From contig NZ_PEBQ01000184.1 of assembly GCF_002738225.1 (NCBI RefSeq), positions 1-64,000 on the forward strand: a DNA stretch of 64,000 bases, given 5' to 3'. Positions 43,498-52,735 of this stretch are shown one piece after another (position 1 is the first letter of the stretch; the number at the start of each line of letters is the position of its first letter). Position numbers and translations under genes: made by a program. The DNA comes from Acetobacter pomorum. Lineage in GTDB: Bacteria; Pseudomonadota; Alphaproteobacteria; Acetobacterales; Acetobacteraceae. The notes under the pieces were generated by a model. That model did no database searches and had not been told where the DNA came from. It saw only the letters and a list, made by a program, of their open reading frames with translations.

Positions 43498-44286
43498 TCA
43501 GCCCCCGAAACTTCTCACCAAACCTCCCGCGACCATTTGCCAACCATCTACCAGCACGAAAAATATCAATTTAAATGGCAGTGATATTGTGGCCGGTGGC
43601 AACATCATCATCCCCAAACTCATCAAGACACTTGAGGTCACGAGATCGATCACCAGAAATGGCAGGTAGAGCAAAAAACCAATCTGAAATCCCCTACTTA
43701 ACTCCCCAACCATAAAAGCCGGGATGAGCACGCGCCATGGGGTCTGATTGACAACTGTAGTTGGTTGGATGTTGGCCAAATGAAAGAATGTCGTGAGATC
43801 TGTTGGTCTGGCATTTTTTACCATAAATTCTCGAAATGGTTCTGCGGCCGCTTGCAGACCTTCCATTTCTTCAACCCGACCGTCCATTAAAGGGACAATA
43901 CCTCTTTCCCATGATTGCTCAAGCGTAGGCTGCATCACAAAAAGTGTAAGGAACATGGCCAGGCCAATAAGCACCATGTTAGGCGGAGCACCCTGAGCTC
44001 CTACAGCACTTCTCAATATGGAAAGACTTACAATAATTCTTGTAAATGCAGTCACCATAACCAAAAGGCTCGGCGCAAGGGATAGGACGGTTATAAGTGC
44101 CGTAAGTTGAACAAGCCTGCTCGTGGTGCCAGCTTCACCAATACCTCCGCCTTTACCAAGATCAATATTGATCGATTGGGCGAAGCAATCAGTAGGAAAC
44201 AAGAAAACGCCACAAAATACTGCTGCGCTTATTAAGACAATTGTCGAGAAGGCGATCCTATTAAGATGCGCCTTATTTTTGTTCAT
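43498..44286 (-). CDS. fliP: Flagellar export gate protein FliP
   Basis: About 262 residues. A cleavable signal peptide (VLISAAVFCGVFLFPTDCFA) is followed by QLTALITVLSLAPSLLVMVT, FTRIIVSLSILRSAVGAQGA, PPNMVLIGLAMFLTLFVMQP and the C-terminal PFLVIDLVTSSVLMSLGMMM. These are the standard FliP motifs and helices. It forms the core of the export channel with FliQ and FliR, which are not here. The ATG at 44286 (GGTGACA just upstream) is preferred over a GTG at 44304. It is the last gene of the fliF-fliP operon. Confidence 0.95.
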   Translation of the reverse strand: MNKNKAHLNRIAFSTIVLISAAVFCGVFLFPTDCFAQSINIDLGKGGGIGEAGTTSRLVQLTALITVLSLAPSLLVMVTAFTRIIVSLSILRSAVGAQGAPPNMVLIGLAMFLTLFVMQPTLEQSWERGIVPLMDGRVEEMEGLQAAAEPFREFMVKNARPTDLTTFFHLANIQPTTVVNQTPWRVLIPAFMVGELSRGFQIGFLLYLPFLVIDLVTSSVLMSLGMMMLPPATISLPFKLIFFVLVDGWQMVAGGLVRSFGG

Positions 44287-44339
44287 TGTCACCAATTCGA
44301 TCACTTGTCTTCATCTCACATTTATACATCCGCCATCAC

Positions 44340-44816
44340 CTAATGGAGATGTAGACCATTATGCCCATTTGAATCATTAGAATCTGTCTTGGCAGCCTCT
44401 GAAGGGCGATCAGCATAGATAAACCCAATACAAATATCAGTAGGTCCACCTAGCAAAATTAAAGATGTTCCTAGCTTCCCTTCACTTCCGCTTACTTCAA
44501 CAGATACAATTTTTCTTTTAGGATCAATCGGTAGAACGCTGATGATCTCCAATTTCTGATCCTTGAACGATCTCACAGCTTTTGCCCTCAAAGAGGAAAA
44601 ATGTTGAATCGCCTTCGTTACAAGGAGAAGGAGACAGACCACCAGTAAGAGTGAAAAGATAGCCCACCCGCCCCCCGGAATACCCATCTCACCAGTTGAT
44701 CCTTGGGGATGATCAGTAACTACAGGAAATATTATCTGCTTTGATGACCCAATCGCGTCAGGAGAACCTCCGAGATGAAAAGGAGTGACATCTTGGATCT
44801 GCGATGAAGACATCAA
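44340..44816 (-). CDS. fliO: FliO-like flagellar assembly protein
   Basis: 158 residues. One membrane helix (GWAIFSLLLVVCLLLLVTKA) is followed by a small cytoplasmic domain with LEIISVLPIDPKRKIVSVEV and TSLILLGGPTDICIGFI, the typical FliO pattern. About 55 residues precede the helix. It overlaps fliN by 4 bases (ATGA) and precedes fliP, the conserved location. FliO assists assembly of the FliP ring. Confidence 0.82.
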   Translation of the reverse strand: MMSSSQIQDVTPFHLGGSPDAIGSSKQIIFPVVTDHPQGSTGEMGIPGGGWAIFSLLLVVCLLLLVTKAIQHFSSLRAKAVRSFKDQKLEIISVLPIDPKRKIVSVEVSGSEGKLGTSLILLGGPTDICIGFIYADRPSEAAKTDSNDSNGHNGLHLH

Positions 44817-45214
44817 TTATTCCCAGTCATAATTTCTGTCATATTCACTGCGATATGATCTTCATCGACAATGAGTATTTCACCACGAGCAATAAGGCGA
44901 TCATTGGCATAAATGTCTGTTGACTCGCCAAGCCTTTTATTGAGCTTGACAATTGCCCCTCTACCCAACTTGAGTAGATCCTTGACGGGCATGCTGACAT
45001 TACCCACTACGGCCGTGATTTTGACTGGAACATCTAAAATGGCCTGTCGCTGATCGATGGCAGAGACATTTATGACTTCTTTATCCCCCCCAATCCCAGA
45101 GTCATTGGGTTCGACATCGGTATTACCCACATCAGAGGCAAAATCTTCCAAATTGATGCCACTTGCAGCATTTCCAGGGGCGGAATTTTCAGGACCAGAC
45201 ATGTCAAAACTCAC
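44813..45214 (-). CDS. fliN: Flagellar switch protein FliN
   Basis: 133 residues. After a disordered acidic N-terminus of 60 residues comes the SpoA domain: AILDVPVKITAVVGNVSMPV, KDLLKLGRGAIVKLNKRLGE, DIYANDRLIARGEILIVDED and IAVNMTEIM. FliN makes up the bottom of the C-ring with FliM (58239). It is coupled to fliO by a 4-base overlap. Confidence 0.94.
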   Translation of the reverse strand: MSFDMSGPENSAPGNAASGINLEDFASDVGNTDVEPNDSGIGGDKEVINVSAIDQRQAILDVPVKITAVVGNVSMPVKDLLKLGRGAIVKLNKRLGESTDIYANDRLIARGEILIVDEDHIAVNMTEIMTGNN

Positions 45215-45236
45215 TTCTAGTGATGGGGTTGGTTAA

Positions 45237-45950
45237 CTAGGATGAAAGTGGAAGTTTGAGGTTATTTAAAACACCCAAGATTTTTTTTCTCACTGACTCA
45301 AGCCAAATCGCTCTATCCAACAATATCGAATTTGCATCAGTTTTTACGGTCAATTGTCCTGTAGACAAGCCTTTTTGCTCCACAACCTCCAAATCTGGAA
45401 TATCGGCCAATTTATCCTTCAAAACAAAGCTATCTCCAGGCGAACATTCAACAATGATCCTTCCTTGTATTTCTTTAGCCAGTTCACGAATATCTGTGGT
45501 TAAATCTTTTTGAAGGGCCTTGCACAACTCAACACTTTGCGGGTCTACCAAGTCTCTGATCACTGCAGACAAGACCGTAAGAAAGACTTTAGAAGAGTCT
45601 AAAAGACTAGCATTCCGACGATCATTTTCACTGGCTAAAGCGGAAATAACGGTATGGATAGACTGAGCCATTTCGGCGCGAAGATTATTTGTTGTGTATT
45701 CTATTCCTGCCTTGCGACCAGCTTCAAAAGCTGAACTTTTAATGCTTTCCAGCTCCTCAGGTGCCAGCCTTATTGAATGATCAACTACTGGTTCTTCTGT
45801 AAGAGTAAGCCCTTCCTGATCATCAACAATAGCTTCACCTTTACCCTCGCCATGAGGAGATGAATTCGCATTGCCCATGGAGAAGTCAGGCAATGCTTCA
45901 CCAAACATTCTCCGCCTTTTATCTATCATATTCCCTTGAATCACTTCCAT
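45237..45950 (-). CDS. fliH: FliH-like export ATPase regulator
   Basis: 237 residues. A disordered N-terminus is followed by a helical stalk (ELESIKSSAFEAGRKAGIEY) with the small-residue/acidic pattern of FliH, then a C-terminal domain (GRIIVECSPGDSFVLKDKLA, LTVKTDANSILLDRAIWLES). FliH holds the FliI ATPase inactive and links it to the C-ring. The position between fliG and fliN supports the call. Similarity is mostly at the C-terminus. Confidence 0.78.
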   Translation of the reverse strand: MEVIQGNMIDKRRRMFGEALPDFSMGNANSSPHGEGKGEAIVDDQEGLTLTEEPVVDHSIRLAPEELESIKSSAFEAGRKAGIEYTTNNLRAEMAQSIHTVISALASENDRRNASLLDSSKVFLTVLSAVIRDLVDPQSVELCKALQKDLTTDIRELAKEIQGRIIVECSPGDSFVLKDKLADIPDLEVVEQKGLSTGQLTVKTDANSILLDRAIWLESVRKKILGVLNNLKLPLSS

Positions 45951-45952
45951 GA

Positions 45953-47074
45953 TTACTCAATCAATTCATCATCTGACGAATTTGGAGAAATATCTATTTC
46001 ACCATCGTTAGACAGATCTTTGATGATTGAAATGATATAGATCTGTGCGCTCTCAGCATCCTTCATTCTCACTGGGCCAAGATTAGCGATTTCATCATCT
46101 AGAATCCCGCCCGCCCTCTTAGACATACAATCAAGGAATATTTTCTTAATATCCTTACTTGAACCTTTAAGAGCAAGAGGAAGTTTCGCCTTTGCCTCAG
46201 GATCTTTATTGATCGCGTTCATAACGCGCATCATATCCTCATGCATAAGTCTTTTAATATCGTCAAAGGTGAACTTCAGTTTGTTCACCTTCTCCATATC
46301 ATCATGATTTCTTTGGCCCAGAATTTCAGTGAGTGTCGTTTCAGTCTTCCTATCGAAATTATTGAAAACCTCCGCGACAAAGGCGTAACTATCCCTCTTT
46401 GTCGAACGCCCAAAGGTAGAGACAAGATCTCTACGGAGGGTATTTTCTAAGCTTTCTAGAACATCCCGACTGACACTAGACATATGTAGGATGCGCATAA
46501 TCACATCCATGGCGAAATCTTCGGAGAACTGCGTCAGCACTCTAGATACATAGACTGGCGGAAGGTAGCTAAGAATAACTGCCACAGTTTGAGGTTGCTC
46601 ATTACGCAGATAATTGGCCAATGCCGTTTCCGGCATATTCGCCATTTTCTCCCATACGCTTCTGCCGGATGGCCCACGTATGTCCTCCATAATCTTTTCA
46701 ACAAGATCTGAAGGGACACCTACCCGCTTAAGGTATTCTTCTGTGGTCTCATATGTTCCAACGATACCGTCTGACACTTCAAAATTACGACTAAAGTCCG
46801 CAAGCACTGCCTCAACAAGGTCGGCTTTCACCATACCCAGTTGTGACATGGCCACTGATATATCTCTAATCTCATCTTCATGTAGGGATTTGAAGATTGC
46901 TGCAGACTTCTCCTGCCCAACAGCCAGCATCAATATGGCTGCCTTTTGTTTGCCTGTAATGCTGTTAAGCAGCGCCTGAGCCTGTTCAGTTATAACTGGC
47001 GGGGCTGGGAGGCTAGAAGAGTTGTCATCTACTCCAGGACCACTGGCTTGAGGCATTGAAGCTTCATCAGTCAT
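45953..47074 (-). CDS. fliG: Flagellar motor switch protein FliG
   Basis: 373 residues. The three domains are evident: LTGKQ-like SITGKQKAAILMLAVGQEKS at the N-terminus, the middle domain with EQPQTVAVILSYLPPVYVSR, and the C-terminal torque domain with FTFDDIKRLMHEDMMRVMNA and DEIANLGPVRMKDAESAQIY. It interacts with MotA and the MS-ring. It is separated from fliF by 11 bases and from fliH by 2 bases. Confidence 0.95.
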   Translation of the reverse strand: MTDEASMPQASGPGVDDNSSSLPAPPVITEQAQALLNSITGKQKAAILMLAVGQEKSAAIFKSLHEDEIRDISVAMSQLGMVKADLVEAVLADFSRNFEVSDGIVGTYETTEEYLKRVGVPSDLVEKIMEDIRGPSGRSVWEKMANMPETALANYLRNEQPQTVAVILSYLPPVYVSRVLTQFSEDFAMDVIMRILHMSSVSRDVLESLENTLRRDLVSTFGRSTKRDSYAFVAEVFNNFDRKTETTLTEILGQRNHDDMEKVNKLKFTFDDIKRLMHEDMMRVMNAINKDPEAKAKLPLALKGSSKDIKKIFLDCMSKRAGGILDDEIANLGPVRMKDAESAQIYIISIIKDLSNDGEIDISPNSSDDELIE

Positions 47075-47085
47075 TGTCAGTGTCC

Positions 47086-48720
47086 TTATTTTTGGAGGCT
47101 AGAGTTTGATTTCTGTTTGTCAGGCGTCGCAAGCCATGATCGAACAATCATCACAGTTTCTTCGGGATGTTCACCGACAAGATTGCCTACCCTATCCAGG
47201 GCCTCTCGTCTCATCATCCCATCCATGCCAGCAATCCCGACCTTATCCTCATGTCCTCCACCGTGAAGAGCTGATGACACAAGAGCAGCCCCTTCTGAAG
47301 CTATCTCAGAGATAAGACCACGCCTTGCCTCTCCGTCAGCTTCCCCCTCTTTCCCTTTCCGAATTATAGGGAGGATGATCATTAGGGCGGCCCCTGCCAC
47401 CAACCCGAGAGGAATGATCCACTTAGCGAGGTAAATCAACGTGTCGCGTGTAAAGATGCCGCTGCTTTCAGTTGGGAATTCGATCCCACCATCATTCCTG
47501 AAGGGCATAGAAACGACACTAACTTCATCACCCCGGTTCTTTTCGTATCCAATGGCAGCCTGAGCCAACGTGGTTAGCCGCTTAATTTGCGCATCATCTA
47601 AAGGCTTCCAGACTGATTTACCGTCCTTATCCTTTTCAATGGTACCATCTGCCATCACAGCCAGGCTTATCCGAGCCACACGTGGTCTAGTCTGGCTTAC
47701 AACCCGCGTTCTTTTGCCAATTTCATAATTATCAGTTTCTTCAGATTTATCATCGGAAGAACCAACCTTGTTATTTTGGCCGGCATTAGCATTTGGCAGG
47801 TTATTGGAAACGGAAGTATTCGGGTTGGCTTCGGTATTTACGCTTTTAGCTGATGTAGTCTTTTGAGAACGCAGGACCTGCTGATCTGGGTCATAAGTCT
47901 CTTCTGTTTCTCTTACATCATCAGCATTCATACTTACTGCCGCACGCACTCGCACATGTCCACTCCCAAGGGTAGGAGTGAGCATATCCTCGACGGCCTG
48001 AGCAAGCCTTTGCTCTTCTGCATGTCTGAGTTTTTCGAGAGATGACTCCTTTCCTGCCAAGCTATCTGGATCACCCGGCTTGGCCAGTACGTCACCTCTT
48101 GTGTCAACGATGGAAATATTGCCCGGCTGCAATCCTGGCACTGCCGCAGAAACCAGATTCTGTATCGCTTGGATAGCTTCAGGCGAAACTGTGCCTACTC
48201 GACCGACATCAAGGATTACACTGGCCTGTGATGGGCTTGTTTGTGTTGAAAATAGATCTCTGTGAGGAAGAACCAAATGCACACGCACATTGCGAATTCC
48301 ATGAAGAAGTTTGATAGACCTCTCCAGCTCCCCCTCCATAGCCCTGGTCTCGTTAATACCCTGTTCAAATTGCGTGCTTGTGAGAGTGCCACTTTTATCA
48401 AAGAGTTCGTAACCAACAGCACCCCCGCTTGGCAGGCCGTCCTTCGCCAATAGGAGCCTGGCCTCGGCAACCTTATCTTTTGATACATAGATGCTATGAC
48501 CATCAGGGCCAGAAGTGCTAGGAATATGAGCCTTGGTTAAGGCGTCAACCATTTCAGCAGCTTCAGAAAGCTCTACATCTCCATAGAGAAGAGAGTTTTT
48601 ATCTGAGCCACCCCAAAATGCTAGAACACCAATAGATGTCAGCAATAGAGCAGCGACAACGCCCAGAGCGGCCAGCTTTGTGCGTCCCAGACCTTTCAGT
48701 CCATCTAGTAACTTCTGCAT
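47086..48720 (-). CDS. fliF: Flagellar MS-ring protein FliF
   Basis: 544 residues with two membrane helices, near residues 15-35 (LGVVAALLLTSIGVLAFW) and about 430-450 (LAKWIIPLGLVAGAALMIIL). The YscJ-like ring domains show LLYGDVELSEAAEMVDALTK, GHSIYVSKDKVAEARLLLAK and VRVHLVLPHRDLF, followed by a beta-collar. The C-terminal FliG-binding segment ends MIVRSWLATPD. It starts the minus-strand operon fliF-G-H-N-O-P; 225 bases without a gene lie upstream. Confidence 0.95.
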   Translation of the reverse strand: MQKLLDGLKGLGRTKLAALGVVAALLLTSIGVLAFWGGSDKNSLLYGDVELSEAAEMVDALTKAHIPSTSGPDGHSIYVSKDKVAEARLLLAKDGLPSGGAVGYELFDKSGTLTSTQFEQGINETRAMEGELERSIKLLHGIRNVRVHLVLPHRDLFSTQTSPSQASVILDVGRVGTVSPEAIQAIQNLVSAAVPGLQPGNISIVDTRGDVLAKPGDPDSLAGKESSLEKLRHAEEQRLAQAVEDMLTPTLGSGHVRVRAAVSMNADDVRETEETYDPDQQVLRSQKTTSAKSVNTEANPNTSVSNNLPNANAGQNNKVGSSDDKSEETDNYEIGKRTRVVSQTRPRVARISLAVMADGTIEKDKDGKSVWKPLDDAQIKRLTTLAQAAIGYEKNRGDEVSVVSMPFRNDGGIEFPTESSGIFTRDTLIYLAKWIIPLGLVAGAALMIILPIIRKGKEGEADGEARRGLISEIASEGAALVSSALHGGGHEDKVGIAGMDGMMRREALDRVGNLVGEHPEETVMIVRSWLATPDKQKSNSSLQK

Positions 48721-48945
48721 CCAGCGACTATCTACCTACAATCCTGATTTCGGGACTACGCCAATAAGCCCGTAAATTGGGCGCTATGACGCTATGATGT
48801 GGCCAATTGTTACCATCTTATTCCATGATAATGGTGCAATTCACCTAATGAAGAACAAATTACAACCCTATCAGTTTGGGCTCTTTGTTTTGAAAGCATC
48901 CCACTCAAAATAAAGAGTCACACGAACGGCCACTTCGGCCTGATT

Positions 48946-49293
48946 TTATGGCGGAGGATATTGAGTAGTCGGAGGGATCCTATCGATAGGCATATTTAGT
49001 CGTTGAGCATTTTGATCCTGCGTAAGCCCACGCGGCCCCTCATAGGTTTCACGCGCCATATTTGGGGTAAGATCTGGCCTTTCCCAACAATCAACACCGT
49101 TCCAACTTTGTGTGCAGTAAGGTTGTGGTGGTGGTGTCCTCTCAACAGGTGCGCACCAGTCCTCGCCCTCGGCAACGAACCCCGCGTTACACTCCCTACC
49201 TGTCAACTTATGCCCGATGTAATCAGGCGAACAGCCAGTCAAAATGCCCATTAAAGACACAGACAATAAAATTGAGAAATTAAAGCGCCGCAT
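48946..49293 (-). CDS. Small lipoprotein, Cys- and Pro-rich
   Basis: 115 residues. A signal peptide with lipobox (LMGILTGC) leads to a mature part with pairs of Cys (RECNAGFVAEGEDWCAP, PYCTQSWNGVDCWERPD), likely disulfide-bonded in the periplasm, and a Pro-rich tail. No family is recognised. It lies 20 bases downstream of the MotE-like gene on the same strand. Confidence 0.6.
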   Translation of the reverse strand: MRRFNFSILLSVSLMGILTGCSPDYIGHKLTGRECNAGFVAEGEDWCAPVERTPPPQPYCTQSWNGVDCWERPDLTPNMARETYEGPRGLTQDQNAQRLNMPIDRIPPTTQYPPP

Positions 49294-49313
49294 GCACTAT
49301 CGACCTTTTACAT

Positions 49314-50009
49314 TCATTGTCTAGATGGAAGGAGCGGAGAAGCTGGAGAGGACATCTCCCCTTCTGCGGAAGGAGATGAGGAGTATCTTACCATTTGATG
49401 GCTAGGGTTTGATCGGTGACCCATTGAAGTGGATATTACAGGCTCTGATTTATGAGAATGAAAAGAACGCACCCCAATCATGTATTGGGAAACAATGTTC
49501 ACCCTATCTGGAGACATGTGTGCCATGATAGCTGATAACTTCCTCGTATTCATAGCGCCTGCCATGGCTACGAGGATATGAGTTTCCATAACATCAAAAA
49601 CTGAGGCTGCATCACGAGGAGGCATATTCTCATAAATACCCACCAATCTAGCGACTGCTTCTGGGCTTATAGATTTAGCGGCCTTCTGTTCGCGGTTATA
49701 AACTTCCTCTGTCGCACTGACATTCTTCAGTCTAGCCTCAACAGCTTTTTTTGCGGATTCCAGGATGCGTTTTTGCTCTGTCACATCCCCATTTGGATCT
49801 CCATTCCCATAATCAAGGCTGGCATCTGAGGGAACTGGGGATGCTGAATCTGACTTCACATCAAGCTGCGAAGCAGAAGATGACGCATTAGAAGGGGGCA
49901 GGAAGTCTGCAGTTTGGGTTCGGGCTGATGTAATCGCAACAGTTGAGCACAAGGCAGACAGAGACGTGATTATTATGGAACGCCTTAAAGCGGGGCAATT
50001 TAATCGCAT
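49314..50009 (-). CDS. MotE-like periplasmic flagellar protein
   Basis: About 231 residues. A signal peptide (RRSIIITSLSALCSTVA) is followed by a disordered stretch, a coiled coil (EQKRILESAKKAVEARLKNV) and an MgtE-N-like helical domain (AVARLVGIYENMPPRDAASV, then FDVMETHILVAMAGAMNTRK). Alphaproteobacterial MotE has this layout and acts as a periplasmic chaperone for the MotC/stator system. I chose the ATG at 50009, with CGGGAAA upstream; 50030 is possible. The C-terminal tail of about 50 residues is disordered. Confidence 0.65.
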   Translation of the reverse strand: MRLNCPALRRSIIITSLSALCSTVAITSARTQTADFLPPSNASSSASQLDVKSDSASPVPSDASLDYGNGDPNGDVTEQKRILESAKKAVEARLKNVSATEEVYNREQKAAKSISPEAVARLVGIYENMPPRDAASVFDVMETHILVAMAGAMNTRKLSAIMAHMSPDRVNIVSQYMIGVRSFHSHKSEPVISTSMGHRSNPSHQMVRYSSSPSAEGEMSSPASPLLPSRQ

Positions 50010-50143
50010 GATTTCCCGCAAAAAAAACATTCCGCACCTGCGCTCTGCAGCAATTTATTAGAAATAACAGAAAACAAAATTCTGCTTCTGCATTGGCTCC
50101 TTCCGCGACAGTTAAATCGCGGCCGGAACCAATGGATTATTTA

Positions 50144-50695
50144 TTAATCGTCACCAAGAGGAATGGAGAGTTCAGGTGAGTCTCCGAGATCCCCTCCAGA
50201 AGAAGATACTGGTTCGTTAGGCTTTTCTTCTTCTGAGGAAGGTGAAGATTCAACAACCTTATTCTCAGCTGTCGGGATTGGTTTATCCTGAACTTTCGAT
50301 GACATAGGCGAAGGAGTTCTTCGTCCAATCATAATCTGAACATCACCTTCGAGGTGCGCTTCCTCAGAAATGGCGCAACCAGTTGCATTTGCCATTATCA
50401 GCTTGGCATCTGTGAGACGGGCTTGCTTCGTGATAACAACGCGGCCAGCATTAGCCATAACTGATTTTGCTTCACCTTGGATGATGATTGTATCAGCATC
50501 AATCTTAGACTTTACAAGTTCCCCCTGACAGCCAAGGACAAAAGTAGTCGCAGAAATTTCAGCCTGATCAACCTGACCATTGATAATAAGAGTGCCGGGA
50601 ACACTTCCCCGCAACTCCCTTATACTCAAACCATGCGGAATTACGCATTCCGGGGACTGTTCCTGACCTTTATCTGCGGCCTGATTTTCGCTCAT
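50144..50695 (-). CDS. Bactofilin-like polymer-forming protein
   Basis: About 183 residues. The central part (25-125) is a run of short beta strands each ending in Gly or Ala turns: GTLIINGQVDQAEISATTFV, IDADTIIIQGEAKSVMANAG, RVVITKQARLTDAKLIM and EEAHLEGDVQIMI. This is the right-handed beta-helix pattern of bactofilins. The C-terminus is disordered. Bactofilins polymerise at the membrane and place cell-surface structures. It lies 134 bases from the motE-like gene, on the same strand. The ATG at 50695 is preferred over 50707 for its GGAT spacing. Confidence 0.6.
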   Translation of the reverse strand: MSENQAADKGQEQSPECVIPHGLSIRELRGSVPGTLIINGQVDQAEISATTFVLGCQGELVKSKIDADTIIIQGEAKSVMANAGRVVITKQARLTDAKLIMANATGCAISEEAHLEGDVQIMIGRRTPSPMSSKVQDKPIPTAENKVVESSPSSEEEKPNEPVSSSGGDLGDSPELSIPLGDD

Positions 50696-50895
50696 AAATT
50701 CATCCAATCCGATTCATGCGCTTTTTGGCCAAAAAAGAAATATTGGCCATATGCCAGCACATACATGATATGACTTTAGCTTTTTCATTCACAAGGATTA
50801 TTAAGTCAAGGCTATTTGCAATTTTAATCCTCGCCACAAACTAACCTTCCTTGAAAAGGCCTTGTACATATCACATGCCTCAACTTAATAATAAA

Positions 50896-51627
50896 CTAGA
50901 AAGGTAAGACGTTATCCAAAACTTCTTGACCATATCGAGGCTCTTGCAAATGGGACAACTGACCCCTTCCACCATATGAAATTCGAGCCTCGGCGATACG
51001 ATCATGTGTGACGACATTATCTTCAGAAATATCTTGCGGTCGCACAACACCGCTAACCATTATCTGGCGCAGCTCTCCATTGATCCGCACCTCCTGTCTA
51101 GCGACGACAACAAAGTTCCCATTAGGGAGAACCTGCGTGATTGTTCCGCCAAGAGTAAGTGTTACAGCATCAATACGTCGAATAGTGCCAGAGGCCGCAT
51201 TGGCACTAGAACTGCTTGTATTTAGCGCATCTGCACTCGTTATATGGGAAATGCCTTTCCCCTTAAATCCAAGCAAACTTGGTATCCCAAAATCTTCTGA
51301 CCCACTTCCTGATGCACTTGTATCATTAGTAACATCAGCGTTGTCAGCAACTTCGACTTTTATGGTCAATAGGTCACCCACCTGAGAAGCTCTTTGATCT
51401 TTAAAGAATGCCCGACTGCCCGGCCTCCATAGGCTCCCGACTTCAGTTGGCGGCGCCTGTGTAGGCGGCATAGGCATCGTCACAGGTCTATAGTCTGGAG
51501 CCAAAGTCGGATCAGATGTCTTTGTCATCCTAGGAGGGTGGCCCATCTCACTTAAATTAGAAACACCACTACATGAGGTTAAACTCAATAGGGTCAGAGC
51601 AATCCCGATTTTCAGCTTAACCCGCAT
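50896..51627 (-). CDS. flgH: Flagellar L-ring lipoprotein FlgH
   Basis: About 243 residues. The signal peptide ends in a lipobox (LSLTSCSG). GSLWRPGSRAFFKDQRASQV, GDLLTIKVEV and VLPNGNFVVVARQEVRINGE, then SGVVRPQDISEDNVVTHDRI and ISYGGRGQ, are the FlgH landmarks. It forms the outer-membrane ring of the basal body. The ATG at 51627 follows the flgA stop by one base, with GAGG upstream. It is the last gene of flgG-flgA-flgH. Confidence 0.95.
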   Translation of the reverse strand: MRVKLKIGIALTLLSLTSCSGVSNLSEMGHPPRMTKTSDPTLAPDYRPVTMPMPPTQAPPTEVGSLWRPGSRAFFKDQRASQVGDLLTIKVEVADNADVTNDTSASGSGSEDFGIPSLLGFKGKGISHITSADALNTSSSSANAASGTIRRIDAVTLTLGGTITQVLPNGNFVVVARQEVRINGELRQIMVSGVVRPQDISEDNVVTHDRIAEARISYGGRGQLSHLQEPRYGQEVLDNVLPF

Positions 51628-51628
51628 C

Positions 51629-52660
51629 TTAATTACCCTCACCACTATCCATTATCACTTGGGAAGCCCTAAGCTTTTTAGCCTCACTAGAGTCCAGCCC
51701 GACAGCGGTAGATGTTGAATCGACAGAAATCTCGCCGTTTCCGTTTACTCGGCCCAGAAGGATCATCTTTGTTCCCATATTTATCGCATGGACCAACTGG
51801 CCTTTTCCGCCATCAGCCAAGGCCTTACCTGTCGTAGTGATGCGTATGCCCGGAGAGTTGTAAGAAATTATAACCGGATCGCCTCGATGTACAAGGATCG
51901 ATCTTCTTAAATCACCCATTATTACGGGAGAACCTGAAGCGACTGGCTTTGAAAGCGACATACCAACCACATCATCTGGCGAAGACGGGCCTGAAAGACC
52001 TAGAGGCAACTGACCATCAAAAGTCGAATCAATATGAAAATCCGAATCAGTAAGGACATATCCTGCTGGAAGAGATCTATCATACACCATCACTGGTGAA
52101 ATTTTCTTGATTTCCCCCTTTAGATTGATTGCGTCATCTTCACCATCACCTGTTTGATTGCTTCTAAAGGCTGTCGCGGAAAATTGTCCGGTTTTTTTGT
52201 CCCATTTCACATCACTCACAACAAAGGGAGACAGATCATCACTAGCCACGACAACAGGCTTTAGGCCTACGATATTAACAAGCAACGATCCTCTGGTTTC
52301 AGAAGAAGAAATTTCTTCCTTAACCAGGTTGGCAAAATAGTCTTTGCCTAGAACCTTCCCATCTCTTGTAAGAGTTAATGTTATAGAGGATGATTGGTCA
52401 TCCCAATCGACACTATACTGATCTGCGATTGCTATAAGTTGGTAACCGCTGATTTGAATAGATTTTCCTGGTGATGGTGATGGCCCCAGCGCCCTATCAT
52501 CAGACCTAGAGATACCATCAAAAATATCAGATAAATGTACTGTGTCTGAGTATATTTTACCTGATGATCTTAATGTTGCTGCATAAGATGCACATGATAA
52601 GCTTTCTGCAATTGAGGCCGACAAAATAAGTCCTAAAACAGCTTTTTTGAGAAAACTCAT
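51629..52660 (-). CDS. flgA: P-ring assembly chaperone FlgA
   Basis: About 343 residues from the ATG at 52660, which has AAGGG 5 bases upstream and exposes a signal peptide (FLKKAVLGLILSASIAESLS). The SAF-like and C-terminal domains show LSDIFDGISRSDDRALGPSP, LPAGYVLTDSDFHID and LVHRGDPVIISYNSPGIRIT, then GKALADGGKGQLVHAINMGT, typical of FlgA. It helps FlgI assemble. It lies between flgG and flgH, as in other alphaproteobacteria. An upstream start at 52726 would hide the signal peptide. Confidence 0.92.
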   Translation of the reverse strand: MSFLKKAVLGLILSASIAESLSCASYAATLRSSGKIYSDTVHLSDIFDGISRSDDRALGPSPSPGKSIQISGYQLIAIADQYSVDWDDQSSSITLTLTRDGKVLGKDYFANLVKEEISSSETRGSLLVNIVGLKPVVVASDDLSPFVVSDVKWDKKTGQFSATAFRSNQTGDGEDDAINLKGEIKKISPVMVYDRSLPAGYVLTDSDFHIDSTFDGQLPLGLSGPSSPDDVVGMSLSKPVASGSPVIMGDLRRSILVHRGDPVIISYNSPGIRITTTGKALADGGKGQLVHAINMGTKMILLGRVNGNGEISVDSTSTAVGLDSSEAKKLRASQVIMDSGEGN

Positions 52661-52735
52661 TTTACCCTTACAAAATAAAAAAGGCTCTTGCTGATACTGC
52701 CTTGACCAGTCAACTATGGTCAACACAGTCCACGA

